Shown one piece after another: positions 1 to 10,806 of a DNA stretch of 25,917 nt. The position numbers and the translations under genes were made by a program. The stretch lies in assembly GCA_000444245.1 (NCBI GenBank), contig ATSW01003026.1:1-25917 (forward strand), written 5' to 3'. The notes beneath the pieces were generated by a model, which saw only the letters and a program-made list of their open reading frames with translations, ran no database searches and was not told where the DNA came from. The stretch comes from Botryllus schlosseri (taxonomy: Eukaryota > Chordata > Ascidiacea > Stolidobranchia > Styelidae). The first letter of the stretch is position 1. Every line of letters begins with the position of its first letter.

Positions 1-377
1 ACAAATATGAGTTCTATCACCCAGGCACGACTCTACCAGCCTCCACGACCAAACGTTCTAGTCAAACAGCTTTAGTTACTTGATGCGAGGAATGGAGAGT
101 CCGGAAATGGCGAAATTTTGATTAATTGCATATTTGGAATGTAAGTCTCGACACTGCTAGGACTGAGCACAGTGATTTGAATAGTCGATTTCTAATGGAG
201 TATTCATTGCACTGATTCGAGTCGAATAGTGGGAGACGATCTTCACGAGTACTGAAATATACGCATTTTGCCGCTTAGAGTGATAACCTACTCGCGTCGG
301 TGGAAATGAGATTAACGTACTTGCCCCGTCAAACCAGAGCTTTGTCACAAACAGCAATGAAATAGATAGCCCGGGGC
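1..377. other. No gene recognised
   Basis: I see no convincing exon, RNA gene or repeat boundary here. A 66-codon minus-strand frame (157-357) has no similarity I recognise and no supporting splice or poly(A) context. Confidence 0.4.
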
Positions 378-385
378 CTATATTC

Positions 386-687
386 CAGTGGTTCCCAACC
401 TGGAGGGCGCGCCCCCTTGGATGGGGGGGGGCGCGAAGAAACGGGCAATTGAAAAAAATGTTCGCGTTCTGTGCGATTTACCTCCGTTTCACGCATGTTT
501 CTCTATATATAGACCGAATTTCATATTTTGTTATTCTCTCATGAACATCATAACCTTCCATGCCATCAAAAAATCTGTTGAGGTTGCTAGTATCCCGGTT
601 AGATTTTGTGATATGACGATAAGGGGGGCGCAAAATTTTTCGCTATCATAAAGGGGGGCGTGTCTAATAGAAGGTTGAGAACCACTT
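386..687. mobile_element. hAT-type MITE, 302 bp
   Basis: The left end reads CAGTGGTTCCCAACC and the right end is its near-complement GGTTGAGAACCACTT. This CAGTGGTTCTCAACC terminus is typical of Charlie-like hAT elements. The flanking 8-mers CTATATTC (378-385) and CTATGGTC (688-695) agree at 6 of 8 positions, as expected for an old 8-bp hAT duplication. Inside are GC-rich blocks at both ends (runs of G with GCGC). The 87-codon plus frame across it starts at a terminus and is not a gene. It is too short for a transposase, so non-autonomous. Confidence 0.8.
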
Positions 688-695
688 CTATGGTC

Positions 696-1208
696 AGAAA
701 CTACTAATTCTGTCTTAAATGTGTGGTAGACAATTCAATTAAATTCAATTTATTGCTAACAATTTCACCATTTCAAAACCCCACAACACTGCGATACAAT
801 GAAAGATAAAAGGTGTCGAAACGACTTGGAATATAGTCTTTGAACTCAGAAACCCACATGGCCTAGGCGATGTTCGAAGGAGGCATGCACGGTGTCGGAA
901 GGCGTGAGCGATATGTCAAGTCGTGGCTCAGTAAAGTAGAGGGCTGACTAGTATTAATGCAGTAGAAATGGTTTGTATTCCGACTGGAATGTGGACATGC
1001 TCGACGACTGTCGGATAGCCGGCGACATACTGAGAACGGAGAACCGTCAATATTCAATTTGTGGTCAAATAAAAGTACATATTTAAGCTATCGACGTTAT
1101 CAATATTCCTATGCCGTCAGAATGAGTTATAATCGAATACTCGAAGTTTATTGAGTGATTCACAACCGAATGACACAAGTAGGCTTACTAGATTTTCCCA
1201 ATATGACA
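696..1208. other. No gene recognised
   Basis: Ordinary AT-rich sequence. The short minus-strand frame at 863-1057 shows no recognisable motif. I see no repeat ends. Confidence 0.35.
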
Positions 1209-1325
1209 GTCCGTACAGACTGCGTGCCGAAATCATCGATTTTCTTTACTACCGCGCGACACCTAGCGTTTCCAGTATACAAATTGCGACGGGCGCATCA
1301 GTTGCATGGTTAGATAATGTTATCG
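1209..1325 (+). CDS. Possible internal exon, unknown product
   Basis: An open stretch is bounded by a plausible acceptor (CCCAATATGACAG) and a donor (G|GTGCGT). It would encode about 39 residues, including AEIIDFLYYRATPSVS and TGASVAWLDNV. The hydrophobic-charged alternation and the TG..V pattern faintly resemble the recognition part of a winged-helix domain, but this is a guess from pattern alone. GC is higher than in its surroundings. It is open upstream to about 1133, and no ATG-bearing partner exon was found. It could be a chance open frame. Confidence 0.2.
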
Positions 1326-2147
1326 GTGCGTAGACTTCAATGCTATTGTTCGAGATTGTGCGACTCCACGAAGACTTCTGGCGCGTGTCAACATTTACAT
1401 GATTTATAAATGGTTTTCGGAGAACATATTGCTAATTCCAAACCCTCTCTAAATGTATACAATACTGGATGGAAGAAGCAGGCTAGTTATCTAAAATCGC
1501 AACAATGACGTTGGAGTCACAAATTCCAGGTTCTGAATTGGAAAGCGCTTTTGTCTTTTTTTCCGCGGCCCTGCCTGTTTAAGGTGTTCGTAGTAGTAGC
1601 AATTGATCATGGTAATGTTACTGTGGTTCTTAAGATCTCACTCATAACGATATCGCATTAGTGTGATCTCTTTTCATAGGTTTCATAACAACTGATTGGT
1701 AAAATTCTACAAGATCCAACGTCACTTTGTGCTAGTAAGTATTAAGGGATCCGCATTCCAACTCGGTATTATATGGGTTCTTGAGAAATATTTGGAACTC
1801 AGCAATACAACCGTAGAGAACTCAGTGTGCAGAATTTTGTTCAGGCCCAGATCAATATCAATTATTGGCAGATTATATTAACAGTGCTGGCCCTAGACAT
1901 TTTATTAGTCACCAGCGGCAAAACTAGCGTTATCTGTTAAGGAATATTACCAACATATGAGCTAACCGAACATTCCGAATATCATATGACGTAATGACAT
2001 ATATAACATATACAATATGTGGCATTTTATGTAATTAAACTGTTCGAGAAATAAACTTACACACTTTGCCTGTACCGAGTCAAAGCGGTCTCGCCCCAAC
2101 GCCACCTCCAACTCTTCACTTCACCTACTGACAGCACAAATGGTAGC

Positions 2148-2327
2148 ATGATAGAGGCGTTGCATGGGCGTATGCTCAGATTTCAGAAAGGCTTGGCGCT
2201 CTTTCTTATAGCCACCGACGCTGATATTGAGTTGGATATTAGAAACATTATAAGGTCTAGGTCATTAAACCTGGCGGTATTCTGGGACCCAACGCAAAAG
2301 GCATGGCAACATATAACAGCAGCTTAA
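2148..2327 (+). CDS. 59-residue ORF or terminal exon, hypothetical
   Basis: An ATG at 2148 (A at -3) opens 59 codons ending in TAA at 2325-2327. The frame is open upstream to about 2053 and a splice-acceptor-like CCTACTGACAG lies just before it, so it may instead be the last exon of a longer gene. An AATAAA poly(A) signal starts at 2339, only 12 bases past the stop. The peptide contains LALFLIATDADIELDI and AVFWDPTQKAWQHI. This looks more protein-like than random translation, but I recognise no family. I cannot link it in frame with the possible exon at 1209-1325. Confidence 0.3.
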   Translation: MIEALHGRMLRFQKGLALFLIATDADIELDIRNIIRSRSLNLAVFWDPTQKAWQHITAA

Positions 2328-2338
2328 CTAATTCCTGG

Positions 2339-2344
2339 AATAAA
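2339..2344 (+). terminator. Poly(A) signal AATAAA
   Basis: Canonical AATAAA 12 bases after the TAA of the 2148-2327 frame. Alone it is weak evidence in AT-rich DNA; its position just past the stop is what makes it notable. Confidence 0.3.
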
Positions 2345-2975
2345 TTACCATTGAATTTTATTCGCCTGATAATCTCTGCGTATGTTTTTTGTGGGGATAA
2401 TCGTTGACTTCAATCGAACCACAGATTCTATTTCGCACTCGCTGCTTGATATACGTGTGCTCTCGTAATCCTCAATGATGAACCTATTGCTAGTTGCTAC
2501 ACATATCACGCGCAAATATCTGCTAAATCTGAAAAGCTGTCAATCATTCAACGCACAAGTACCAACACTTCAAAACTTGTGATATTTTCGTACGCTAATT
2601 GACACTAATGTTATTCCTGGATTGTAAACTCGGTGACTTAAGGATGGTTTCTTTTTTAGTTATTTAAACCAGACATATATGGGTCGTGCTTGTATACTCT
2701 GCAGTTTTTCAATAGCCTATATTGTTGAATTCTATGCGTCGCGTCTGTGGATCGCAAGGCTGTATTTAGTGACCAATAGTTTTCTTTGATTCATTTTGCC
2801 CCTCGAAACGGAAAATTAAACTGCTGAAACCCTCATACACAGGGCACACATGATTTGCAGTGAAGGTAAACAATATTCTGAAATAACTACCATATTATGA
2901 ATTTTCTTAACTTTTGTTTTACCGTTTTGTTTCTGGAGATATATAAGCAATAAGAATACCACATCACAATTCTCT
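2345..2975. other. No gene recognised
   Basis: AT-rich intergenic sequence. I found no long frame, no paired repeat ends and no tandem repeat. Confidence 0.4.
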
Positions 2976-3107
2976 TCACGTTTTCACGACAAGGTCAAGA
3001 TTTGGTCGCACTTTTAAGCCCAATTTACCGTATAAATTTGCGTGTATTTTCGGCCTGATCTTAATGGGTGCTTCAAAAATCGTTTCCAGCTTGTCCTTTG
3101 GCGCCAT
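2976..3107 (-). CDS. 43-residue minus-strand ORF, hypothetical
   Basis: On the minus strand, ATG at 3107 sits in a good initiation context (AAACATGGCG) and opens 43 codons beginning MAPKDKLETIFEAPIK. A donor-like G|GTAAAT lies about 26 codons in, so this might be a first exon rather than a complete gene. No family is recognised. The start sequence ATGGCGCCA is identical to that of the minus-strand frame at 3942. It could be chance. Confidence 0.2.
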   Translation of the reverse strand: MAPKDKLETIFEAPIKIRPKIHANLYGKLGLKVRPNLDLVVKT

Positions 3108-3540
3108 GTTTAAATAAAACAGCAACTTATAGTCTTTGTTGAAATAAAAATCCTTCATATTCACAGTTATTTTTCAGAATATCATATCTAAGTAAAATTC
3201 CACTTATTAATAGGTAACGATGTTTAAGTGTAGCTGACAGGATGAATTGAAGTGATGGGAAAAGGTCCGTTGGCGAGTCTTGAAAGCAATAGCCCACACG
3301 CGTTAAACAACGCATTTCGGGACATTTTCCAGCAACAAGACAAAGGCGATAGCAACATGCTTGATGTTGCCAAAAATATTTTTTATTCTAGGCTGTTCTC
3401 AAGAATTTGTAAACGAATGAAACAGAATAAATACAATAATTTCATGATGCATCAAAATGTTATATACAAACAAACGCTACCACTACTGTTAATCAAACGT
3501 GTACAGAATTATACGGTAATTCATAAACGCTGTTGATGAT

Positions 3541-3942
3541 TCAGTTTGTAAACACATATTCTGTCGATATATCATCTGTCACATTATTATTTAACGCTAA
3601 TATGAAGCACCTACTTGAACTAATAGTTTGAGAGTTTATATTGAAAGAAAACACTCCGCGATGTTCCAAGTTGAAACATATCACGCATCTCACGCCCTTC
3701 TTCAACAAATCAAAATAATCAGCGACATCCTCGCAATGCGTTAATCTAGAACAATCCATCTCTCTTAACATACCCTTTGAGTCACACATTTTATTCGAGT
3801 GCTTTGTCTTTATTATGTTAGGTTTAGAGTCTCGAGTCGGATATTCTCCTTCCAATTCTGTTACATTTATCGAGCCCGTGTGTTGATGATAACGAGTTTT
3901 GGATACTTGAATCTGATTATCTTCGTACAAACTTGGCGCCAT
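3541..3942 (-). CDS. 133-residue minus-strand ORF, hypothetical
   Basis: ATG at 3942 lies in a strong initiation context (CCAAGATGGCGCC) and opens 133 codons to TGA at 3541-3543. The peptide has no signal peptide or membrane segment. It contains several cysteines in its second half (MDCSRLTHCEDV, GVRCVICFNLEH), a pattern too irregular to call a zinc-binding domain. A donor-like GTATGT lies after about 56 codons, so the real coding part could be shorter. I do not recognise a family. A frame of this length is not rare by chance in 26 kb, so the initiation context is the main support. Confidence 0.25.
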   Translation of the reverse strand: MAPSLYEDNQIQVSKTRYHQHTGSINVTELEGEYPTRDSKPNIIKTKHSNKMCDSKGMLREMDCSRLTHCEDVADYFDLLKKGVRCVICFNLEHRGVFSFNINSQTISSSRCFILALNNNVTDDISTEYVFTN

Positions 3943-4635
3943 CTTGGTTTCCTACTGCTGGGAAATTGTGACTGTTTCTTGGTAATAACGCAATTTCAAT
4001 ATGTATTTGATAGGTGGAGACTTTCGCGTGGAATGAGCGTTCACATATAATTTCGAGGTGATGAGACACGTTGTTATTGAATTTAGAGTTTAGGATTTAC
4101 TGGGGTAGACTTTCTAAAATTAGGAGTACTCTGACATGCATTTATATACAGTTTGAATGATATAAATCTGAAGCCCTTGAAAAATAACAACAAAATAACA
4201 CCAAGATGCACTGTTCGTATAATAGCCCATATGGAGTAAAGTCGAGCTCACATAATACTAGTCCTGGGTTATCTGTGCCCTTTCAAAAAAACTATTCTGT
4301 ATATTTGACCAACGATGCCAACCGATAGGAAGTGTCTCTTCCACATTAGTCGATATCCGTTACCACGAAAAGATTTGAAATATCCATGCATATGATTCAC
4401 ACACACAAGGATGCAGACATAACGGAGCGACCTTGCTTTTTTCAGTAAATTCGAAAGTCGAAATTTAAAAAAATTCGGATTGAAATCGATTACGACTAAT
4501 TTGAACTATTGTAAATTAGTCACCGTTCAGTCCAGATCAACAATATCAGTAACGGTGTGAGAATATGATGCATGGCCAACGAACCCAAACTCATGACTAT
4601 TGCATTGAGGCTTAAAAGTCCGCGCATGAGCTGCC
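3943..4635. other. No gene recognised
   Basis: The 83-codon plus frame at 3799-4050 is antisense to the minus-strand frame above and has no recognisable content. The rest is AT-rich with no paired repeat ends. Confidence 0.35.
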
Positions 4636-4643
4636 AACTGTGT

Positions 4644-5092
4644 TAGTGGTTCTCAACCGACGGTCCGCCGAATTTATTTCAATTTTATGTCTCATTAGCG
4701 AAATGCAGGAGGTCGGATGTTTTTCCATTAATTAGAGAATACTCATGTTTGATTGATTTTAATATTAATTTGATCAATACATTATAACTTGGCGACATTT
4801 TACAGAATTAATAAGGTCAACAAACGGCGAAGTCTCAGTTCTGTCAAGAGAAACCGAACATTTTCTTGGCAAGTTATTTTTAATGGGACTTCTCCTTTCA
4901 TTCACACATTATAACTGGTAGCAGCAAATACATCATTAAATTGAAGTTTTCAATACCGGTATTGGCTTTTGAGTCGAACCCATTTGTTGAAATTAGATTC
5001 CGAGTTAATTTAGATATTTGATGTTTCACCTATCCACGAAAGTTATTTTTAGATTTTACCGTTTCCAAAGATGAAACGATTGAGAACTACTT
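4644..5092. mobile_element. hAT-type MITE, 449 bp
   Basis: The left end TAGTGGTTCTCAACC and right end GATTGAGAACTACTT are inverted copies of the same hAT terminus seen at 386, 7076 and 20405. The flanking 8-mers AACTGTGT and AACTCTAG share 5 of 8 bases, a decayed target duplication. The interior is AT-rich and non-coding. The minus-strand frame 5056-5358 runs into this element and is therefore suspect. Confidence 0.7.
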
Positions 5093-5100
5093 AACTCTAG

Positions 5101-5880
5101 TGTCGTGAAGTATTTTACAAGTTCTATGCGGGGATGAATTTTCAGTTTTCGAAGATAATAGATTTCAATCATTTGGTATGATATACTTTGCCCTGTCTTT
5201 TCTACCTTCACCTTGAAATGACAACTAGCGTTTTGTGTAACCTCGTACCTGCAAAACGGCCTGACTTGTTTCGTAACCAGGCCGCCTGCAACGCAACCGC
5301 AATTGGGAATACCGTTCAAAGCGTGACGACATCGCTTCGTTATCTCGTGATCTAACACAGAATATCACATAGCCGCAAATTGTGTACACACAATATACAG
5401 TCGCATATCGCGTCGATCGTGGTGTAGACAAAGAGGGCGCAACGAAAACATCAAGGCATGACTGGGAAGCTTATCGTGACAATCTCCGGAAGATGGCGAC
5501 TTTCTCATGGCTCGCGGAACATTGCATTCTCTGAAAACAACATACACCAGGCGGCTCATTACACGTCTGTAGTAATGCTTTAAAATTAAGACACCTAATC
5601 CTAAACATGTTACAGAGAAACCAGGCAATTAGCGTTGATCAAAGCGTGGGATTTCCGACATTAAATGCATCTGGAATAACCAAGTATCTCGTAATAATTT
5701 CAGACTGATAGGTCAAGAATAACACTACGCGCCATAACATTTGTTGACATATTCGAAGGCGAATGTAGAAATTATTGAAGCTAGTGACGCTTACAACGTA
5801 GTAAGCATTAATACTCAAGTGGAAGATGGTAGCGGAGAATTTTTACTCAGTTTCAAGTAGACGTAGTCATGCCAAAGACG
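5101..5880. other. Overlapping minus-strand frames, no gene established
   Basis: Three open minus-strand frames (within 5056-5628) overlap one another. Acceptor-like sites on the minus strand (TGTTGTTTTCAG near 5531, GGTTGCGTTGCAG near 5280) and a donor-like CAG|GTACGA near 5250 give it the look of a decayed or undetected spliced gene, but I could not find a consistent exon chain. No domain is recognised. Confidence 0.25.
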
Positions 5881-5886
5881 TTTTAA

Positions 5887-6741
5887 GGGGGCTATAGCAA
5901 CCCCAAAACCTAAATTTCGGATGGCTACCCACATCATCATGAAATTTTCACAGTCACTAGACGTCACTACGCTAGCAACAACAACAACAACAAAAATTCA
6001 CGCTACCCCATAGGTTCTGGATTTTTTAGGATTTCAATGACAGAAAATGCACCGACACGGGGAATGCAAAATCTCGATATTGTGAAGCCACTTTCCGAAC
6101 TAACGCCTTAGTTAAGAAGTACTAGGACAGTGCTGTTCCATGCTAAATTCAAGGATTATGTGCAACCCATCTCGCAAAAATTTTACTTCGAAATTTAAAA
6201 ATTCCGAAAAATTCTAATTGTTGTCATAAATTTGCTGTAAGTTTACTGTGACGTTCTGTACCTCATGACATGGTAGATCTATGACTAAAAACTTTTAGCA
6301 TAGCACAGGACTGAATCTCAGCTTTTCAAAAAAAAATCCTGAGTGACACATTTCCGACATATATTTCAAACGAGTTTTTGGTTTGCCGTGATAACAAAAT
6401 TTCACGATTGAGAAAACGGCTACCAAACATTTGAAACGTAAAAAGACAATGAGCAAGTGTTACCGATGTAATGATAAGAATGAGTGCCAGAATGCTGGAG
6501 TGGCAACTGACAACAATCTAACAAACTTGTACTCGGAGAAAATATAGATAGATATCATATATTATATAGAGTTATCTGACGAAACATGCGATCTTTTGGT
6601 TGGATCTTAACCCACCCACCCCACCCGTTATAAAATAAAAATAATATTGAAATTGAGCAAACAGTTCTATTTATTGTTTGGGTGAAATAAGCAGACAAAA
6701 AAAATCGAAAATGTTGATTTTTGGGGGGGTTGCTAGTCCCC
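5887..6741. mobile_element. TTAA-flanked MITE (piggyBac/Kolobok-like), 855 bp
   Basis: The left end GGGGGCTATAGCAACCCC and right end GGGGTTGCTAGTCCCC form an imperfect terminal inverted repeat of roughly 25-30 bp. Both ends are directly flanked by TTAA (5883-5886 and 6742-6745), the target duplication used by piggyBac and Kolobok transposases. A short CAA microsatellite lies inside at about 5976-5993. No transposase frame is present. Superfamily choice between piggyBac and Kolobok is not possible from the ends alone. Confidence 0.7.
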
Positions 6742-7075
6742 TTAAAACTGCTTCAGCAGGAAGTACAAAATGAAAGATTTGACAAAGTATTGAAATATGT
6801 CGTTCCGAAAATTAACTTTGGTCGAGGGGTCGCATGCTCTTAGCAGTTTTTTTGGAGTTGGTTACCTTTGAAATTGCATGATTCAAGGCAAAACGACTAG
6901 TGACAATACAAATAGGTTGAATCTTTCAATATATATTCAGTTACCGTGGTGTAGGGGCTTCTTATGGCGAATTATATGACAACCTCACTTGAAAGGGTGA
7001 GGTAAACTTCCATCAAAATTGGTAATAACTGCACATATGAAACGGGAAGTAGCCTAAAAACATGACGACTTAGTA

Positions 7076-8245
7076 CAATGGTTCTCAACCTTTTTGTCTT
7101 CGCAGACCTCCTTTGGACCGTCACGGACCCTCCAGTCTTCATTCAAATTTCACTAAATTATCTTGCCACCGTCATCTGTCTTGTGTAACTGTAGGCTAAT
7201 GATAAACAGCAACAAAAGGGTTTTTCTTGAAAATAACGCCATACTAACAATGCAAAAGTTTGAAAAACTTTTTATTTTTTTTATTTATTTCAAAGCGAGT
7301 TCTGTAGTTGCATTTCCTGAAATACGCAGTCGTGCCTTCAAAATATGCTCCGTCGATTTGAGATGAGCGAGTGCGGAAAATACATTTCCGCAAATATAGG
7401 CCGAGGCGAATGTAATAGTAACGCGTTTAACGTTTCCGACGACACATTTGGGTATGATCGAAACGCAACATATATGCACGCACCAAAATTGCGAAATAAA
7501 TTTTTTATTGCAGTATAACGACCATTATAGTCATTTATATCTAGCACCGCTATCCTTGAAGCTATTCTGAAATAGTGGTGATGTATATATATGACTGGAG
7601 AAAATAGATTTTTGCAAATAACTTTTTTTCAAAACCCCAACAAAACATCTCTAAACAGCAATATGTTTCTATCAGTAAACCAATGGTTCTCAACCTTATT
7701 GTCTTCGAGGACCCTCTATGTACTGCCAGGGACCCCCGCGTACCACAAGTCTTAGTTCAAATTTACCCCTTTTATCATGCAACCGACATCTATCTTGTGC
7801 AAATATTAACTGCAGGCTAGTGATAAAAAACAGCAAAATTACTTTTCTTGAAAATAACATCATACTAATTAATAGAAACTGAGATGACTTTTATGATTCC
7901 ATAACGAATTCTGTAGCTGCATTTCTTGAAATACGGTGCCGTGTCTTGAAAATCCGCGCCGTTGATTTGATAAGAACGAGTGCCAGAAATCAATTTCCAC
8001 AAGTATTGGTGGCGGCGAATGTCATAATAACTCGTAACGCTTTCGACGACACTTTTGGCTAAGATCGCAGTTCGCTACACACAGGGACCAATAAAGCATC
8101 CAACCTGGTAATTACCATATAGCAGCTCATCTTGAAGTTATTCTTGAATAGCGGTCATGTATATCGAAAAAGAAAATGTATCTCTGCCAACAATTCCTTT
8201 TCCAAAACCCCAACAAAACATCGCTAAACAGCAATATGTTAGTAT
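7076..8245 (+). repeat. Tandem direct duplication, about 0.6-kb units
   Basis: Unit 1 is 7076-7680 and unit 2 is 7681 to about 8245. Each begins with the CAATGGTTCTCAACC terminus and both run through the same series of landmarks. They differ by many substitutions and small indels, so the duplication is old or joins two different family members. Confidence 0.7.
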
Positions 8246-8467
8246 AAGTGGGCTGTTGACTATTGAGTTTACACAGTGGAGTATTTCATTTCAGAAGGCT
8301 ATTCTGTTTAAGTGAGTCCTGCAGTTTTCGCAATTATGAATCGAAAGTGCGTCGTGATTTCTGTAATTTAAAACAAAATAAACATTAGCTTATCAGTCAG
8401 TTCGTAAATTTGGAGGTTTCGCGGACTCTCTGCAATTGATTCGCGGACCCCCGGCTAAGAACCACTG
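7076..8467. mobile_element. Composite hAT element with duplicated left part, 1392 bp
   Basis: It starts with CAATGGTTCTCAACC at 7076 and ends with GGCTAAGAACCACTG at 8467. The flanking 8-mers ACTTAGTA (7068-7075) and ACTTATTA (8468-8475) match at 7 of 8. At 7681 the left terminus appears again, and 7681 to about 8245 is a diverged second copy of 7076-7680; both copies share the CCCCAACAAAACATC and AAACAGCAATATGTT blocks. The right part (after about 8245) occurs once. A related single-copy element lies at 20405-21256 in the opposite orientation. The open frames inside (7163-7547) are not genes. Confidence 0.75.
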
Positions 8468-8475
8468 ACTTATTA

Positions 8476-9700
8476 AGTATTGCGGTTTGGTAAAGCTTAC
8501 CTGTATACGCTATAAAGTAGATGTGCTTCGTTACACCTACTTTAATAGTCAAATAAGATTTGTGGTATGTCTGTTGTGGTTGTTGTCGATAACTCCATTG
8601 AAGCAAAACGTTTTGGATTCTGATCATTTCTTTTTTAAACGCATATGCTTCAGATGCAACGCTTATATAACAGAAGTCATGACAATTTGAAAACGAAACC
8701 GTGCCATCGAGAGCAAGTGTTCAATGTTGATTCATATTTGCACATTTCGAGTAAATCTTACCCTAAATTTAATATCTTAAAACAAAATCTTTCTGTATAC
8801 ATTATACACAGATACGACGGTTACATCTAAAAATCGACAGCACCACAACAGTGTATATGCAATATAGACTGCTACATGATGTGACTTGAGATAGATTTGA
8901 GAAGTAAACGGTTGTATGATCGTGTAATTATGCGTCAGGGCGGTCACAAAATGCGTCCGTTTGTTATGAGAACGTGCGCCTGTGAGCTGACTCTCGATAA
9001 AGCTGTTGTCTAAGTCAAAATGGGAATGTTTATTGGCATAAACTGAAACGGTAATTAGAGAGAGTTCCACGCCGTTCACACAAAACCGAAATTCGTGAAA
9101 ATATCTGCTAAAATAGCATCAATGCGCTCGGTGTCATTACAACCGAAAAAGTGTACCTTACGCGAAAAGTAGCTTGATAATAATAATCTATTGACACCAA
9201 GAACATGCATGCATGTGACAAGTGTGTTATTTTCGCAGCAGATGCATGTCCGGACCAACACGCATGACCACGAAAGAACTGTCATTGAAAAATGTAACAT
9301 TTTTTATTTATAACGTTCGGAAATTAAAGAATGATATTTGTACCGTAGGACAAATGTGTCAACATGAGATCGCCCGACATTTCAGAATGCGACGTCATGC
9401 AAAACAACATTTTCGCACGCGGTACTTTTGCATGTGGCTTCATCGCCGCAAATGTACTTCAAAAGCAAGTAACGAATGAATGTCCTGAAAAGTGCTCGAA
9501 GACGTATTTACAAAGGTAGGTTTTATCCGAGTGGACGCATGCTCGTAGAATCGGTAGTAGTCACTTTCAAAGCAGTGGTGACTGGAGCTATTTCATGCCG
9601 TACCTATGAAGATTTCAATCGTCAAAATGGTGCAGAGCTATCGCAAAAATGACTAAAACATGAACCTTGTTTAAAACAGTTTTTGCTTTCTAGCTTTCTA
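8476..9700. other. No gene established
   Basis: Several 67-100 codon frames overlap on both strands (8487-8830 plus; 8777-9300 minus; 9222-9479 plus). None has a recognised domain. The minus frame 9076-9300 has a Cys-rich hydrophobic start and ends in a plausible-looking stretch (CNDTERIDAILADIF), but nothing supports expression. No repeat ends were found. Confidence 0.3.
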
Positions 9701-10166
9701 GAACCTTCAATTGTGACGTCAAAGTTGATTGACATTGACAATTGAAAATATATATAGGGTAAATACGGCTTCTTCGACGAAAATGCCCTCCGACCTCTGT
9801 CATAAAATCAACAAAAATATCTCTAACCAGGACTACATCGGTATGCAGCATTTTTACGGCCGGCGGTCATCATCAGAACACCAATTCCGTACCAACTATC
9901 TGTATCTACTTGCTGTAACTGTTGTACCAATGACGATTTCGAGGTTTCCAACCACGTCGTATACGTCGACTATATTTGGTGCACATCGCCCGTATAGGCC
10001 CATACTACATATTTTTCGAAATTTTGCACAATTATGGCATAACGATGCAATCTTTGAAAAAACGAACATTTTTTTTGAAAATGCATTTGAATAGGCTTTT
10101 CGAAGTACAGAACTTCAATATTGCAGCAAACAATACGCTCATATTGTTAAATTTATTCCATGCACT

Positions 10167-10196
10167 GGAAGCTTTTCGACTGGCTCTCTTCAGCAG
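10167..10196 (-). ncRNA. Hammerhead-like ribozyme motif, copy 1
   Basis: Read on the minus strand, the motif is CTGAAGA, a short hairpin closing GA/TC around GCCAG, then GAAA. This matches the hammerhead core order CUGANGA, stem II, GAAA. The following TTCC...GGAA can pair as stem III. It lies about 170 bases past the stop of the GIY-YIG frame in the same orientation, as expected for the terminal repeat of a Penelope-like element, where hammerhead ribozymes are known. Stem I is not convincing by eye, so activity is uncertain. Confidence 0.5.
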
Positions 10197-10363
10197 TGAA
10201 CGCCAGTAAATGAGGTTAACCAAGTTCGAAATATAGGAAGAATTTTGTCATTGTGACGTAATAATGACAAGTATACACAAGTCGCGAACGGCAGTAATCA
10301 GCGCACGATTACGGTACAGCACACACAAAATCAGCTGTAAAACAGCCGAATGACAAAACAACA

Positions 10364-10795
10364 CTAATGGAAGATTCCCAGCGTGTAGAGATGTTCCTTC
10401 AGGCGGCAGAGGATCGGCTTTTGCAGCTTTATAATCGTTGATTCAAGGACCTTTAAATGAAAAAGAGAACGACCACGAGCAACTATGGAAAACTGATTGA
10501 TATTGTAATGTTTTGCACACTCTGGGTGTTTTAATAGGTGCTGTCCGAGGGCAGAATTACATGCTGTTACTTGGTCATAATCACGCATGGTAACTACGGA
10601 CAGTGATGATGAAGCAGACATGTCATCACCCTGCGAATTCCTAATTTGACGTGCTGGGACGTGTTGACGAATTCTTTGTTGCAAGCGTTGAGATGTGCGA
10701 CCCACATACCGACTGTCACATCGGCACGTATATTGGTAAATTATGTTACTCTGATCAATCGCAGGAAGCACATCCTTACGTGTTGCTGGTAGCAA
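10364..10795 (-). CDS. Penelope-like retroelement, GIY-YIG endonuclease end
   Basis: This minus-strand frame reads through the linker and the complete C-terminal endonuclease of a Penelope-like element. The GIY-YIG core is visible as IIYQYTC, then CDSRYVGRTSQRLQQRIRQH at roughly residues 18-45. The conserved tail follows: GQHLLKHPECAKHYN, then FSIVARGRSLFHLKVLEST and the closing PILCRLKEHLYTLGI. Penelope-like enzymes join a reverse transcriptase to this endonuclease for target-primed insertion. Only the endonuclease end is on this strand; the reverse transcriptase body does not follow upstream, where a plus-strand piece begins instead. The copy is incomplete. Confidence 0.9.
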   Translation of the reverse strand: MLPATRKDVLPAIDQSNIIYQYTCRCDSRYVGRTSQRLQQRIRQHVPARQIRNSQGDDMSASSSLSVVTMRDYDQVTACNSALGQHLLKHPECAKHYNINQFSIVARGRSLFHLKVLESTIIKLQKPILCRLKEHLYTLGIFH

Positions 10796-10806
10796 AGACT
10801 TCGTAG

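Noticed and set aside
388-651. 87-codon plus frame
   Set aside because: It lies entirely inside the 302-bp hAT MITE, including its ends.
1681-1735. Exon between TCTTTTCATAG and GTAAGT
   Set aside because: All three reading frames contain a stop, so it cannot be an internal coding exon.
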